From assembly GCA_963764825.1 (NCBI GenBank), contig CAVXUA010000009.1:124001-188000 (forward strand): DNA of 64,000 nucleotides. The letters run 5' to 3'. This stretch comes from JAZGGS01 sp963764825 (GTDB lineage Bacteria; Bacteroidota; Ignavibacteria; Ignavibacteriales; Ignavibacteriaceae). A program made the translations under genes and the position numbers. Below the pieces are notes generated by a model that ran no database searches, had not been told where the DNA came from, and worked only from the letters and a program-made list of their open reading frames with translations. This document shows, in pieces, positions 17,533-27,506 of this stretch (positions are counted from its first letter, which is position 1; every line of letters begins with the position of its first letter).

Positions 17533-20208
17533 TTACGAAACTATTGGATTGGGTTTATCTGATTTAATATTTAATTGTTTTTTTGCTTTCTCAAGAAACT
17601 CATTTTTTACCATGCCATCTTTTGCCAATGCTCCAAGAGTTGCAAACACAATATGCCGATGATCAACCTCAAAGAAATCTCTTAATGCTTCGCGAGATTC
17701 ACTTCTTCCAAATCCATCGGTACCAAGAGAAGTTAAAGTACCCGGGATCCATTTTGCAATAGAATCGGGTAACGCTTTTACATAATCCGAAGCTGCAACA
17801 AAAACGCCTTCTTCATCTTTAAGTATTTGTGAAATATATGAGACTTTTTGTTTCTTTGTAGGATTAAGCATGTTCCATCTTTCAACATCAAGTGCATCCC
17901 TGCGTAATTCTTTATAGCTGGTAACACTCCACACATCCGCTGAAACATTGTAATCGTTCTCAAGAATTTCCTGCGCTTTCAACACTTCATTTAATATTGT
18001 ACCGCTGCCAAACAGTTGTGCTTTATTTTTCGAGCTCTTTTTTAGTGAAGCTTTGTACTTATACATTCCTTTAATAATTCCATCTTTTACACCTGCAGGC
18101 ATTGGAGGCATAGCATAGTTTTCATTCATAACTGTAATATAAAAGAATTCATTTCTCTGTTCTTCATACATGCGTTTTATTCCTTCGCGGACAAGAACTG
18201 CGAGTTCATAAGCAAATGCAGGATCGTAAGCACATAAATTTGGAACAGTATAAGCTAGCAAGTGGCTATGTCCATCCTGATGCTGCAAACCTTCGCCGTT
18301 AAGCGTAGTTCTTCCTGCTGTACCCCCAATCATAAATCCTTTTGCACCAATATCTCCGGCTGCCCATGCAAGATCTCCAATACGCTGCAAACCAAACATT
18401 GAGTAATAAATGAAAAACGGAATCATATTTATTCCGTGTGTAGAGTATGCTGTTCCAGCCGCAATAAATGAAGACATTGAACCTGCTTCTGTAATTCCTT
18501 CCTCAAGTATTTGTCCGTTTTTAGCTTCCTTATAATAAAGAAGACTATCGGCATCAACCGGTTCATATAGCTGCCCCGAATGCGCGTAAATTCCAACCTG
18601 CCTAAAAAGAGATTCCATGCCAAAAGTGCGCGCTTCATCGGGAACTATTGGAACAATAAGTTTCCCGATTTCTTTATCTTTAAGAAGTTTTGCAAGCATT
18701 CTAACAAAAACCATCGTTGTGGAAACTGCTCTTCCTTCAGTTCCTTTATAGAATTCTTCAAAAACAGACTCATCAGGAGCTTTAATTGGTTTTAAATCTG
18801 TTTTTCTGGAAGGAACAAAACCGCCTAATTTCTTCCGTCTTTCTTTAAGATATTTTATCTCTGTACTGTTTTCATCCGGCTGGTAAAAAGGATCATTATG
18901 AATTTGTTCATCTGAAATAGGAATACCAAACCTTGCACGGAATTCTTTCATTTCATCTTCATTTAATTTTTTCTGCTGATGAGTGATATTTTTTCCTTCC
19001 CCGCTTTCTCCCAGACCATAACCTTTAACTGTTTTCGAAAGAATAACAGTGGGTGCGCCTGTATGATTTACTGCGGCATTAAAAGCAGCAAAAACTTTTT
19101 CTGGATCGTGCCCACCTCTTCTCATTTTTCTAAGTTGTTCATCAGTAATTCCAGAAACCATAGCCAACAAATCTTCATCTACTCCAAAAAAATGTTCCCT
19201 AATGTAAGCGCCGCTTTCAACAATATATTTTTGATATTGCCCATCAACAACTTCCCCCATTCTTTTTATAAGTTTTCCATCCTTATCCTTTTTAAGCAGC
19301 GGATCCCAATCATCACCCCAAATTAGTTTGATTACATTCCATCCAGCACCGCGGAATATTGCTTCCAGTTCCTGTATAATTTTACCATTTCCGCGTACAG
19401 GTCCATCCAATCTTTGAAGATTGCAGTTAATAACGAAAATTAAATTATCCAGCTTTTCACGCGAAGCAAGAGTAATTGCACCTAGCGCTTCAGGTTCATC
19501 AGTTTCGCCATCTCCAAGAAATGCCCAAACCTTTCCACCCTTATCTTCCTTTAATCCTCTGTCTTCAAGGTACCTGTTAAATCTTGCCTGGTAGATTGCC
19601 GTAATTGGTCCCAATCCCATCGAAACAGTTGGGAATTCCCAGAAATCCGGCATAAGCCATGGGTGGGGATATGAGGAAAGCCCTCCCTTGGGATTAAGTT
19701 CTCTGCGGAAGCCCTTCATTTGATCTTTAGTAATTCTGCCTTCAAGAAAAGCCCGTGCATAAATACCTGGTGAAGCATGCCCCTGGAAATAAACCTGATC
19801 GCCATCATAACCTTTTCCTTTTCCTTTAAAGAAATGATTAAATCCAATTTCATAAAGAGTGGCTGCGCTTGCATAGGTTGAAATGTGTCCGCCTATTCCT
19901 TCTTCCTGTTTGTTAGCATTTACCACCATTGCCATTGCATTCCAGCGGATTAAACTTTTAATCCTTCTTTCAATTTCCCTGTTTCCCGGGAAGGGCAGCT
20001 GCTGCTCTCTTGGAATAGTATTTATATACGGAGTGTTTGCAGAAAATGGAATATGCACACCCGCTTTGTGTGCTCTTATCTGTAACTGTTGAAGAAGCTC
20101 CACAACTCTATCCGGTCCGCCATGCTGTAAAACATAATCGAGCGAATAAAGCCATTCACTGGTTTCAATTTCTTCAATTTCAGGATTTCTGTTCTCATCC
20201 TTAGCCAT
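17533..20208 (-). CDS. aceE: Pyruvate dehydrogenase E1 component, homodimeric type
   Basis: 891 residues, the full-length single-chain E1 of the E. coli kind. Visible blocks: YINTIPREQQLPFPG near the N-terminus, GHISTYASAATLYEIGFNHFF, the thiamine diphosphate motif FLGDGETDEPEALGAI...NCNLQRLDGPVRGN, and the C-terminal VTSYKELRRDALD. It decarboxylates pyruvate and reductively acetylates the lipoyl arm of AceF. First gene of the operon, with AAGGA upstream of the ATG. Many Bacteroidota use the two-subunit E1 instead, so this type is informative about lineage. Confidence 0.97.
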   Translation of the reverse strand: MAKDENRNPEIEEIETSEWLYSLDYVLQHGGPDRVVELLQQLQIRAHKAGVHIPFSANTPYINTIPREQQLPFPGNREIERRIKSLIRWNAMAMVVNANKQEEGIGGHISTYASAATLYEIGFNHFFKGKGKGYDGDQVYFQGHASPGIYARAFLEGRITKDQMKGFRRELNPKGGLSSYPHPWLMPDFWEFPTVSMGLGPITAIYQARFNRYLEDRGLKEDKGGKVWAFLGDGETDEPEALGAITLASREKLDNLIFVINCNLQRLDGPVRGNGKIIQELEAIFRGAGWNVIKLIWGDDWDPLLKKDKDGKLIKRMGEVVDGQYQKYIVESGAYIREHFFGVDEDLLAMVSGITDEQLRKMRRGGHDPEKVFAAFNAAVNHTGAPTVILSKTVKGYGLGESGEGKNITHQQKKLNEDEMKEFRARFGIPISDEQIHNDPFYQPDENSTEIKYLKERRKKLGGFVPSRKTDLKPIKAPDESVFEEFYKGTEGRAVSTTMVFVRMLAKLLKDKEIGKLIVPIVPDEARTFGMESLFRQVGIYAHSGQLYEPVDADSLLYYKEAKNGQILEEGITEAGSMSSFIAAGTAYSTHGINMIPFFIYYSMFGLQRIGDLAWAAGDIGAKGFMIGGTAGRTTLNGEGLQHQDGHSHLLAYTVPNLCAYDPAFAYELAVLVREGIKRMYEEQRNEFFYITVMNENYAMPPMPAGVKDGIIKGMYKYKASLKKSSKNKAQLFGSGTILNEVLKAQEILENDYNVSADVWSVTSYKELRRDALDVERWNMLNPTKKQKVSYISQILKDEEGVFVAASDYVKALPDSIAKWIPGTLTSLGTDGFGRSESREALRDFFEVDHRHIVFATLGALAKDGMVKNEFLEKAKKQLNIKSDKPNPIVS

Positions 20209-20576
20209 AAAATTAATTTTCCTTCGTTTTCAAAAATTCTAATTGATAAAAATAAATTAAATATCTTGTTTCCGTTTGTAGTTGCTATTTTACAGGAAAT
20301 TTTATTTTTCTCTCGTTTTTATTCTAACTCCTATATTTCTCAATCTGTAAGAATATTAGCTTTTTTTAAGCAGACACGGAATGTTTTCAGCACAATAATA
20401 AAAAGTGCAGTTCTTAATCGGTTTGATCAATTGAATATAGATCAATTTCTACTACTTAAACACTTAAAGTTTTGATGCAGAATTTATAACAATTTAAAGG
20501 CATCTCAAAATGAAAAAACCGGTGAGAGTGATGAAAAACACTTATAAAGATCGATTAACTGGACAATATCTAAGCA
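20209..20576. other. Intergenic region upstream of aceE, no gene seen
   Basis: 368 bases, AT-rich, with short open frames only and no coding-like protein. It must contain the aceE promoter reading leftwards. I see no clear operator, hairpin or RNA element. Confidence 0.6.
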
Positions 20577-21233
20577 TTAATTTGCTACAATCCGGTTTTT
20601 ACCAATCCAGTATCCCCAGGCAATTATGAGCCACTGAGATAAACCAACATACCCAATTGCATCAACAGATTCAGGCGGAGGACCAAGCAGATTCATAATG
20701 TAAATAATAATTAAAAAGATTATTAATGACCAGAAAGAATAGATGCCGGTTTTGTTTCTTGCTTTTGTTGTTTTGATGAAGAGGTAAACACCAAGAATAA
20801 AAACTCCGCCTTCAATTAATATCGTAGCAACTATAGAATTCCATATTCCCAATCCCACCATTGGAGAATTACTTCCTAAAAGTAAAGGAAGATCAGGGCG
20901 GTGGGTAATAAAATCAAGAATCCAATGGCTAAGTACGAGAACACCAAGCCAAACTGAAGTTTTTAAATCTTTTTTAATTAAGAAATAAATCGATCCAAAA
21001 ATAAGAGCCCAAATGAGAACTGCAATCAAACTGTGTGAATAAGGGTAAAGTACAAAATCGAATGGAGTGAATGCAGTATTGCCGGGATCGATTTTGACTT
21101 GCTCAATTCCAAAGATGAGGAACAATGGCCAGAGGAGATCTATAAACTGGGATGCAAAAAATAAAGTGCCAAGCGAAGTCTTGGTTGCCACTTTCTTTGC
21201 GGCAAGCCCAACACCAAAATGACCTATAAACAT
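20577..21233 (-). CDS. YdjM/DUF457-like integral membrane protein (putative metal-dependent hydrolase)
   Basis: 218 residues with about six membrane segments. The N-terminus MFIGHFGVGLAAKK and the internal YPYSHSLIAVLIWA and LSHWILDFITHRPDLPL blocks place conserved His and Asp residues as in the LexA-regulated YdjM/DUF457 membrane proteins, which are annotated as inner-membrane metal-dependent hydrolases without a demonstrated reaction. It lies 63 bases after the ankyrin-repeat gene on the same strand. The role is unknown. Confidence 0.7.
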   Translation of the reverse strand: MFIGHFGVGLAAKKVATKTSLGTLFFASQFIDLLWPLFLIFGIEQVKIDPGNTAFTPFDFVLYPYSHSLIAVLIWALIFGSIYFLIKKDLKTSVWLGVLVLSHWILDFITHRPDLPLLLGSNSPMVGLGIWNSIVATILIEGGVFILGVYLFIKTTKARNKTGIYSFWSLIIFLIIIYIMNLLGPPPESVDAIGYVGLSQWLIIAWGYWIGKNRIVAN

Positions 21234-21296
21234 TCGATCTCTCTTAAAGTAAAATTAAATGAATAGCTCAACAATTAAGCAGGTAGAGATAACTCC

Positions 21297-21971
21297 TTAA
21301 TCCAGCGCACCGTGTTTTATTAGTAGCCTAACTATTTCTTCGTATTTTTCCTGCCGTGCAAGAGCAAGAGCAGTTTGTCCTTCATCCGAAGTATGATTTA
21401 CATTTGCGCCATTGAGGATTAAGTATTCAACAAGATCTTTATCTCCATTAACTGTTGCGAATAGGAGAGCCGACCAGCCGGAAGCATATCCACTGGAGAG
21501 GGTTGAGTTTACATTAGCTCCATTCGATTTAAGATATGCCAGCATCTCAGTTGAAACCTTACCGGAAAGAACTCCTAACACTGCCTGTATGAAAGCATTC
21601 AGGCCATCATCAGCTTTTGCTCTTACATCTGCGCCGTTTTCGACCAGCAGCTGTGTTGATAGCAAAGAATTACCAGCCGCCCAAATCACCGGTGTTTTTC
21701 CGTCTTTACCTTTAAAGTTAACATCCGCTCCACTCGAAATAAGAAGTGATACAATTTCTTCGTATCCTCTATAACTGCAGGCAATAAAAAGTACCGTTGA
21801 TGAATAATCTTCGGGAGTTGTATTTATATTAACCCCGGCACCAAGCAGTTCATTTATTTTTATCATATCTTTATTGTAAACAGCGCTTGCAAGCAGATCA
21901 TAATCCTGGGCTGTTAAAGTTAATTGGAAAATCAAAGCAAGCAAAATGGCAAAAATGGTTTTATTTTTCAT
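21297..21971 (-). CDS. Exported ankyrin-repeat protein
   Basis: About 224 residues. ATG at 21971 gives a normal signal peptide (MKNKTIFAILLALIFQLTLTAQ); an in-frame GTG at 21983 is the alternative start. The mature part consists of about five ankyrin repeats (for example VSLLISSGADVNFKGKDGKTPVIWAA and VEYLILNGANVNHTSDEGQTALALA). Ankyrin repeats bind proteins; with a signal peptide this one would act in the periplasm or outside. No partner is evident from the neighbours. Confidence 0.88.
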   Translation of the reverse strand: MKNKTIFAILLALIFQLTLTAQDYDLLASAVYNKDMIKINELLGAGVNINTTPEDYSSTVLFIACSYRGYEEIVSLLISSGADVNFKGKDGKTPVIWAAGNSLLSTQLLVENGADVRAKADDGLNAFIQAVLGVLSGKVSTEMLAYLKSNGANVNSTLSSGYASGWSALLFATVNGDKDLVEYLILNGANVNHTSDEGQTALALARQEKYEEIVRLLIKHGALD

Positions 21972-22053
21972 TGTTAAACTCACAAATATTTTGTTACATA
22001 TTTAATAAATATAAAAGTAATTTAATATCAGGTTATTATCAACAAAATAAAAA

Positions 22054-22083
22054 AAAGAGTTACCACTTGTGTAATAACTCTTT
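22054..22083 (-). terminator. Rho-independent terminator after the COG2403-type gene
   Basis: A 9-bp stem AAAGAGTTA / TAACTCTTT with a 12-base loop, followed on the minus strand by a long T-run. It lies 25 bases after the stop codon of the gene at 22109-23428. Confidence 0.8.
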
Positions 22084-22108
22084 ATAAAAAGGAAAGAAGA
22101 ATAAAATA

Positions 22109-23428
22109 TTATATAATTTTCTTTTCTTTCAATACTGTTCCAACAGTAACTGCACCAATTTCCTGCAGATCGTATTTAACCCTTGTATGAGGTTTGTTAA
22201 TCTTAATGTATCTAGTTAGATCGATTGGTGTACCAATCACAACAGAATCACACTTAGTTTTGTTGATTGTAGTTTCAAGATCTTTCATCTGCGCATCACC
22301 ATAGCCCATTGCAGGAAGAAGTACCCCAATATCAGGATATTTCTTAAACGTATCGGTTATTGATCTCACTGTATAAGGTCTTGGATCAACAATTTCTTTT
22401 GCGCCTAGTTTTTGCGCAGCAACTGTTCCTGCACCATACTGCATTTCGCCATGAGTTAAAGTTGGTCCGTCTTCAACAACAAGAACTCTCTTGCCTCTAA
22501 TAACATTAGGTTTATCAACTGTAACTGGAGAAGCGGCTTCAATTATTGTAGCATCCGGGTTAACTAATTTTATATTTTCTATTACATCAAGAACATCATC
22601 AGCATTTGCAGTATCAATTTTGTTGATGATAGCCGCATCAGCCATTCTTAAAGAAGTGTTGCCCGGATAGTAGTATAATTCGTGTCCCGGTCTATGTGGA
22701 TCTACAACTGTAAAGGTTACATCGGATTTGTAAAAAGAGAAATCGTTGTTTCCACCGTCCCACAAAATTACATCAGCTTCTTTTTCAGCTTCTCGTAAAA
22801 TTGCTTCGTAATCAACGCCGGCGTAAATAATTCCGCCGCGTGATATATGAGGTTCATACTCCTCAATTTCTTCTATTGTACAATTGTGTTTTTTTAGATC
22901 TGAATAATCTGCAAATCGTTGTACTTTTTGTTTTACGAGATTTCCGTAAGGCATTGGATGACGTATAGCAACTACTTTTTTACCCGCTTCAGTAAGTACT
23001 TCCACAATCCTTCGTGAGGTTTGTGATTTACCGCATCCTGTTCTTACAGCCAAAACCGATATAACAGGTTTTTTACTTTTTACTTGGGTCTCATCTGCAC
23101 CAAGCAATCGGAATGAAATACCTGCAGCATTAACGATGGAAGCTTTAGTCATTACATAATCAAATGGAACATCGGAATAAGAAAAAACTACTTCATCCAC
23201 ATTTAATTTTTTTATTAAATTTTCAAGTTCGCTCTCGTCATAAATTTTTATCCCTTTAGGATAAAGCTTACCTGCAAGCTGTTTAGGGTAAACTCTTCCA
23301 TCAATATCAGGAATTTGTGTAGCTGTAAATGCTACTACATTATAATGCCGGTTATTTCTAAAAAAAACATTAAAGTTGTGAAAATCGCGTCCTGCTGCGC
23401 CCATTATTAAAACATTCTTACGAGCCAT
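22109..23428 (-). CDS. Cyclic 2,3-diphosphoglycerate synthetase-like nucleotide-binding protein (COG2403)
   Basis: 439 residues. An N-terminal Rossmann-like part (VLIMGAAGRDFHNFNVFF) is followed by a P-loop, AVRTGCGKSQ (about 127-136), and DVILWDGGNNDFSF as a Walker-B-like segment, then NKIDTA as a guanine-specificity-like motif. It matches COG2403, named for the archaeal enzyme that cyclises 2,3-diphosphoglycerate. In bacteria the family is widespread but its reaction is untested, so the name should be taken as a family label. GGAGATAT before the ATG is a fair ribosome site. It is a single-gene unit with its own terminator. Confidence 0.8.
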   Translation of the reverse strand: MARKNVLIMGAAGRDFHNFNVFFRNNRHYNVVAFTATQIPDIDGRVYPKQLAGKLYPKGIKIYDESELENLIKKLNVDEVVFSYSDVPFDYVMTKASIVNAAGISFRLLGADETQVKSKKPVISVLAVRTGCGKSQTSRRIVEVLTEAGKKVVAIRHPMPYGNLVKQKVQRFADYSDLKKHNCTIEEIEEYEPHISRGGIIYAGVDYEAILREAEKEADVILWDGGNNDFSFYKSDVTFTVVDPHRPGHELYYYPGNTSLRMADAAIINKIDTANADDVLDVIENIKLVNPDATIIEAASPVTVDKPNVIRGKRVLVVEDGPTLTHGEMQYGAGTVAAQKLGAKEIVDPRPYTVRSITDTFKKYPDIGVLLPAMGYGDAQMKDLETTINKTKCDSVVIGTPIDLTRYIKINKPHTRVKYDLQEIGAVTVGTVLKEKKII

Positions 23429-23730
23429 AAATATCTCCTTTGGTTCGGTGTGTTACAAAAAGTTTCAAAAAAACATCAACAAATTTAAGGGATTCGGATG
23501 AGAAAAACCTAAAATTTCAGAAGAAACAAATGAGAAACCAGAAGTCTGAAGTAAGAAGTCAATAGAAAAATCCCATTAAAGATAATCACCCAGTTTAAAA
23601 AAATCAGCATCAGGTATCATGAATCAAGCATTCAGAAAAATTATCTATTTTTGGATGAGTAATTAAGTTATTTGTTCAATATTTTTAGAGTAGAAAAAAA
23701 CAACTTCTTATAAAGATAAAAGAGGATAAA
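23429..23730. other. Intergenic region between divergent genes, no gene seen
   Basis: 302 bases between the COG2403-type gene (-) and the M64 peptidase (+). It must hold both promoters. The sequence is very A-rich and I see no open frame, hairpin or repeat worth naming. Confidence 0.6.
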
Positions 23731-25206
23731 ATGAAACAGGTATTACTTTTTTTTACAGTTATTATTTTATTTGCTTCTCAACTTCAACCGCAATCGCTTG
23801 AAAATTTTGATGAGTTTTTCACTGATCAAACAATGCGGATTGACTATTTCCATATTGGAGATGCGATTGAGGAATTTATAACTATTGATAAAGTCTATCA
23901 ATACGGCACTTGGGCTGGAAGCAGGGTTAACCTGCTGGATAATTTTAACAACGGAAGATATTACGTTAAGATTTATGATGCTGAATCCCGTGAATTGATT
24001 TTCTCAAAGGGATTCGATAGTTACTTTGGCGAATATAAAACAAGCGAATACGCAATTGACAGGATTAAGCGAACTTACCACGAAACAGTTTTAATTCCGT
24101 TTCCAAAAAATATGATCATCTTTTCAATTGAAAAAAGAGACAGGAATAATCAAATGTTCCAAATCTTTACGGACCACATTGACCCGGCAGATGTTTCAAT
24201 AATTAGAGATGAAATAAAAGACCGCGCAGTTGTCGTTTATGAATCGGATACAAATAGTGATCCCCACTCAAGAGTAGATATAGCAATACTTGGTGAAGGT
24301 TATTCGCTTGATGATAAAAGAAAATTTGAAGATGACCTTAAATATTTTACAGAAGTTTTTTTCAGCCAGCCGCCTTATAGCTTTTACGAAGATAAGTTTA
24401 ATATTTACGGAGTGTACAAACCATCTGAAGACAGCGGGGTTGATGAGCCACGCGCTAGCATTTACAAAAACACGGTTATGAATTGTACTTTTAATTCGCT
24501 TGGTTCCGAGAGATATCTTTTAACCGAAGATAATAAAGCTGTAAGAGACCTTGCAGCACAAGTTCCTTACGATGCACTTTATATAATGGTAAACCACAGC
24601 AGGTACGGCGGGGGAGGCATCTATAATCTCTACTGTACTTTTACATCAGGTAACCAGTACAAAAATTATCTTTTCATTCATGAGTTCGGGCATTCATTTA
24701 CCGGATTAGCTGATGAATATTATACATCGAGTACAGCATATAATGATTTTTATCCGCAAGGAGTTGAACCGGTTGAACCAAACATAACTTCCTTAATAGA
24801 TCCGCAGAATGTTAAATGGGAAAAATTTCTTACACCGGGAATTGAAATACCAACACCCTGGGAAAAAGCTGATTATGATGCCATGGATCTTAAATGGCAA
24901 AGTGAACGAAGTGAACTGAATAATAAAATTGCTGAAATGAAAAGAAATAAGCTCCACTTTCTTGAGATTGAAAAAGCAGAAAAAGAATACGCACAGAAAG
25001 ATAAAGAACATTCACTATTGGTTGATAGTTACCTACAAGGAAGCAAGTACCGTGGACAGGTTGGAGTTTTCGAAGGTGCAGGTTATTCATCAATAGGATT
25101 ATACCGTCCTATGCTCGATTGTATAATGTTCTCAAAGGGTGATAAACAATTTTGCACTGTTTGTAATAATGCTATTGTAAAAGTAATCAATCATTATTCT
25201 GAGTAG
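23731..25206 (+). CDS. Secreted M64 family metallopeptidase (IgA-peptidase M64-like)
   Basis: 491 residues with a signal peptide (about 1-20, ending LQPQ). The N-terminal half is a beta-sandwich-like domain; the peptidase domain begins about residue 180 (RVDIAILGEGYS). It contains the zinc signature HEFGHSFTGLADEYY (His317, Glu318, His321, Asp328) of M64 enzymes related to Clostridium ramosum IgA peptidase. A Lys/Glu-rich helical insert (about 380-430) separates this from the Cys-containing end (CIMFSKG...FCTVCNNAI). It is probably a general periplasmic or secreted protease; nothing points to immunoglobulin as substrate. AGAGGA lies before the ATG. Confidence 0.9.
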   Translation: MKQVLLFFTVIILFASQLQPQSLENFDEFFTDQTMRIDYFHIGDAIEEFITIDKVYQYGTWAGSRVNLLDNFNNGRYYVKIYDAESRELIFSKGFDSYFGEYKTSEYAIDRIKRTYHETVLIPFPKNMIIFSIEKRDRNNQMFQIFTDHIDPADVSIIRDEIKDRAVVVYESDTNSDPHSRVDIAILGEGYSLDDKRKFEDDLKYFTEVFFSQPPYSFYEDKFNIYGVYKPSEDSGVDEPRASIYKNTVMNCTFNSLGSERYLLTEDNKAVRDLAAQVPYDALYIMVNHSRYGGGGIYNLYCTFTSGNQYKNYLFIHEFGHSFTGLADEYYTSSTAYNDFYPQGVEPVEPNITSLIDPQNVKWEKFLTPGIEIPTPWEKADYDAMDLKWQSERSELNNKIAEMKRNKLHFLEIEKAEKEYAQKDKEHSLLVDSYLQGSKYRGQVGVFEGAGYSSIGLYRPMLDCIMFSKGDKQFCTVCNNAIVKVINHYSE

Positions 25207-25269
25207 CATTGTATTGTATGCTTTTTAGCTTAATACTATCTTTAAGGCAAGCTAAATAAATAAATTGAT

Positions 25270-27336
25270 GTGAATAAAACTTTTTATAGTAAAACCTTAA
25301 CAAGTATTTCTCTTCGTACAGCCGCTTACTTTGAGCGGCTTAAACTAACAGAGCATACATTTATGATAATTGCCGCGATTATTATAGGTGTGCTGGCAGG
25401 GTTTGCTGCAATTGGTATAAGATTACTTATCCGCGAAATTTCCAACCTCTCTTTTTCAGGTGATGGTACACTCCTCGAAAATATTATGAGTACTCCCTGG
25501 TACTGGGTATTAATTATTCCAACAATCGGCGGTTTAATTGTGGGACCGATTATTTATTTCTTCGCTCCCGAAGCAAAAGGACACGGCGTTCCCGAAGTTA
25601 TGCAGGCAATTCTGCTTAAAGGCGGAAGCATCCGTCCAAGAGTAGCTATAATAAAAGCTATCGCTTCATCAATTACGATTGGAACCGGCGGCTCGGTGGG
25701 AAGGGAAGGACCAATTATACAAATTGGTTCAAGTTTAGGTTCTATGGTTGGTCAGTTTTTGCGTGTACCGAGCAAAAGATTAAAAACACTTGTTGGATGC
25801 GGCGCGGCGGCAGGAATAGCAGCAGCCTTTAACGCGCCAATAGCAGGTGCTCTTTTTGCGGTAGAAATTATATTAATGGATTTTGCAATTGCACAGTTCT
25901 CTCCAATTGTTATTGCATCTGTTATGGCTACTGTTGTTTCTCATTCCTTCGAAGGTAAATTTGCTGCGTTTATAGTTCCGCAGTATGAACTGGTTGCACC
26001 ACAAGAAATAGGATTTTATTTTGTACTTGGTGCCCTTGCTGGCTTCGCATCATTTGCATTTATAAAAGCCCTTTATTATTCTGAGTCCATCTGGGATGAT
26101 AAAATTAAAATCCCTGAATATATTAAACCTGCAATTGGTGGTTTGCAAATTGGACTTATAGCTTTAGTCTTCCCACAAATTATGGGCGTTGGTTACGATA
26201 CCATTAATCAGGCACTCTATGGAAATATGTTCTGGTATTTAGCACTTGCGTTAGTGTTTGTTAAAATACTAGCAACTTCTTTAACGCTTGGTTCAGGTGG
26301 ATCGGGTGGAATTTTTGCGCCTTCACTTTTTATGGGTGCCATGCTCGGTTTCTTTTTCGGTTATGTCGTTCATTCCTTTTTCCCGAATGTAACAGCATCT
26401 CCCGGCGCTTATGCCCTGGTTGCAATGGGTGGATTAGTAGCAGGTACAACTCGTGCACCTATTACTGCTATTATTATCGTCTTCGAATTAACAAACGATT
26501 ACAATATTATTCTTCCATTAATGGTTACTTGCATAATTAGTACAATTCTTTCTTCAAAATTATCAAGGGAATCTATTTATACTTTAAAATTATTGATGAG
26601 AAACATTGGCATTAAAGAAGGAATGGAAACCAACGTAATGGAATCACTTTATGTGAAGGATGTATTTAAGAAAGAAGTTGAATCAATAGGCGGTTCTGAA
26701 AATTTTGCAAAGTTGATGAACAAGGTTCTTAAAGGAATTTCACCTGAATATCCAGTGGTTGACCGAAGCGGAAAAGTATTGGGAATAATTTCTATTCATG
26801 ATATCAAAGATCATTTTTATGAAAGGGAAGAACTAACCCATATTTTAATTGCTACAGATATCGCAAACACTAATTTTGAATCACTCCCGCCCGAAACAAA
26901 CTGCCAGCTTGCACTTGATTTAATGAGTAAATTTAATTTAGAAGGGCTGCCGGTTGTTGACACTTTTAGTCACCGTCTGCTTGGTTACATCTGGCGTAAG
27001 GATATACAGGATGCTTACCAGAAAGAAATTGACCGGATGGAAATTGCTTCAACTCTCGCGAGTAGTATAAGTATGAAGGAAGATGAACAACATATTCACT
27101 TTATGGAAGGATATTCTATTGTTGAAATATCTCCGCCAAAATCTTTTATTGGCAAATCAATCCGTGAGCTCGATATTCGTAATAAATACGGTGTAGATGT
27201 TCTTTCAATAAAAGTTAGCAAGAAGAGTGAAGTTATAGTAAAAGCTATCCCAAATCCCAATCACGTTTTTACCGAAGATGAAACTTTAATTATCGCCGGG
27301 GAAATTAAGAAAATAAATGTATTAAGACATTTGTGA
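25270..27336 (+). CDS. ClC family chloride channel/antiporter with CBS and TrkA-C domains
   Basis: 688 residues, GTG start (an upstream ATG is out of frame). The ClC core occupies about 30-440 and shows GHGVPEV, GREGPIIQIG (with the gating Glu), AAFNAPIAGALFAVEI and GSGGSGGIFAPSL. Two CBS motifs (about 470-590) and a TrkA-C-like domain (about 605-688, GKSIRELDIRNKYGVDVLSI) follow. The gating glutamate is kept, but the residue at the place of the E. coli proton glutamate (E203) is Ile, and Ser of GSGIP is His. Whether it is an H+-coupled exchanger is therefore open. It starts 63 bases after the M64 gene on the same strand. Confidence 0.92.
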   Translation: MNKTFYSKTLTSISLRTAAYFERLKLTEHTFMIIAAIIIGVLAGFAAIGIRLLIREISNLSFSGDGTLLENIMSTPWYWVLIIPTIGGLIVGPIIYFFAPEAKGHGVPEVMQAILLKGGSIRPRVAIIKAIASSITIGTGGSVGREGPIIQIGSSLGSMVGQFLRVPSKRLKTLVGCGAAAGIAAAFNAPIAGALFAVEIILMDFAIAQFSPIVIASVMATVVSHSFEGKFAAFIVPQYELVAPQEIGFYFVLGALAGFASFAFIKALYYSESIWDDKIKIPEYIKPAIGGLQIGLIALVFPQIMGVGYDTINQALYGNMFWYLALALVFVKILATSLTLGSGGSGGIFAPSLFMGAMLGFFFGYVVHSFFPNVTASPGAYALVAMGGLVAGTTRAPITAIIIVFELTNDYNIILPLMVTCIISTILSSKLSRESIYTLKLLMRNIGIKEGMETNVMESLYVKDVFKKEVESIGGSENFAKLMNKVLKGISPEYPVVDRSGKVLGIISIHDIKDHFYEREELTHILIATDIANTNFESLPPETNCQLALDLMSKFNLEGLPVVDTFSHRLLGYIWRKDIQDAYQKEIDRMEIASTLASSISMKEDEQHIHFMEGYSIVEISPPKSFIGKSIRELDIRNKYGVDVLSIKVSKKSEVIVKAIPNPNHVFTEDETLIIAGEIKKINVLRHL

Positions 27337-27506
27337 TGATTATTTAAAAGAGAATCATCTTCTTAGTTTCAATAAAAGAGCATGTTCATAATCTGTAAAA
27401 ATAAATTCAACAATATTTGGCCAAAATCATGCTCTGGAGTAACATTTTTAATTTGATTTTACTTCTATATCTTGCCTTATAAATTTATTTAAGGATTTTC
27501 AATAAA

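Noticed and set aside
27335..27359. Hairpin over the stop codon of the ClC gene as terminator
   Set aside because: The stem (GATGATT/AATCATC) is AT-rich, overlaps the stop codon and has no T-run.
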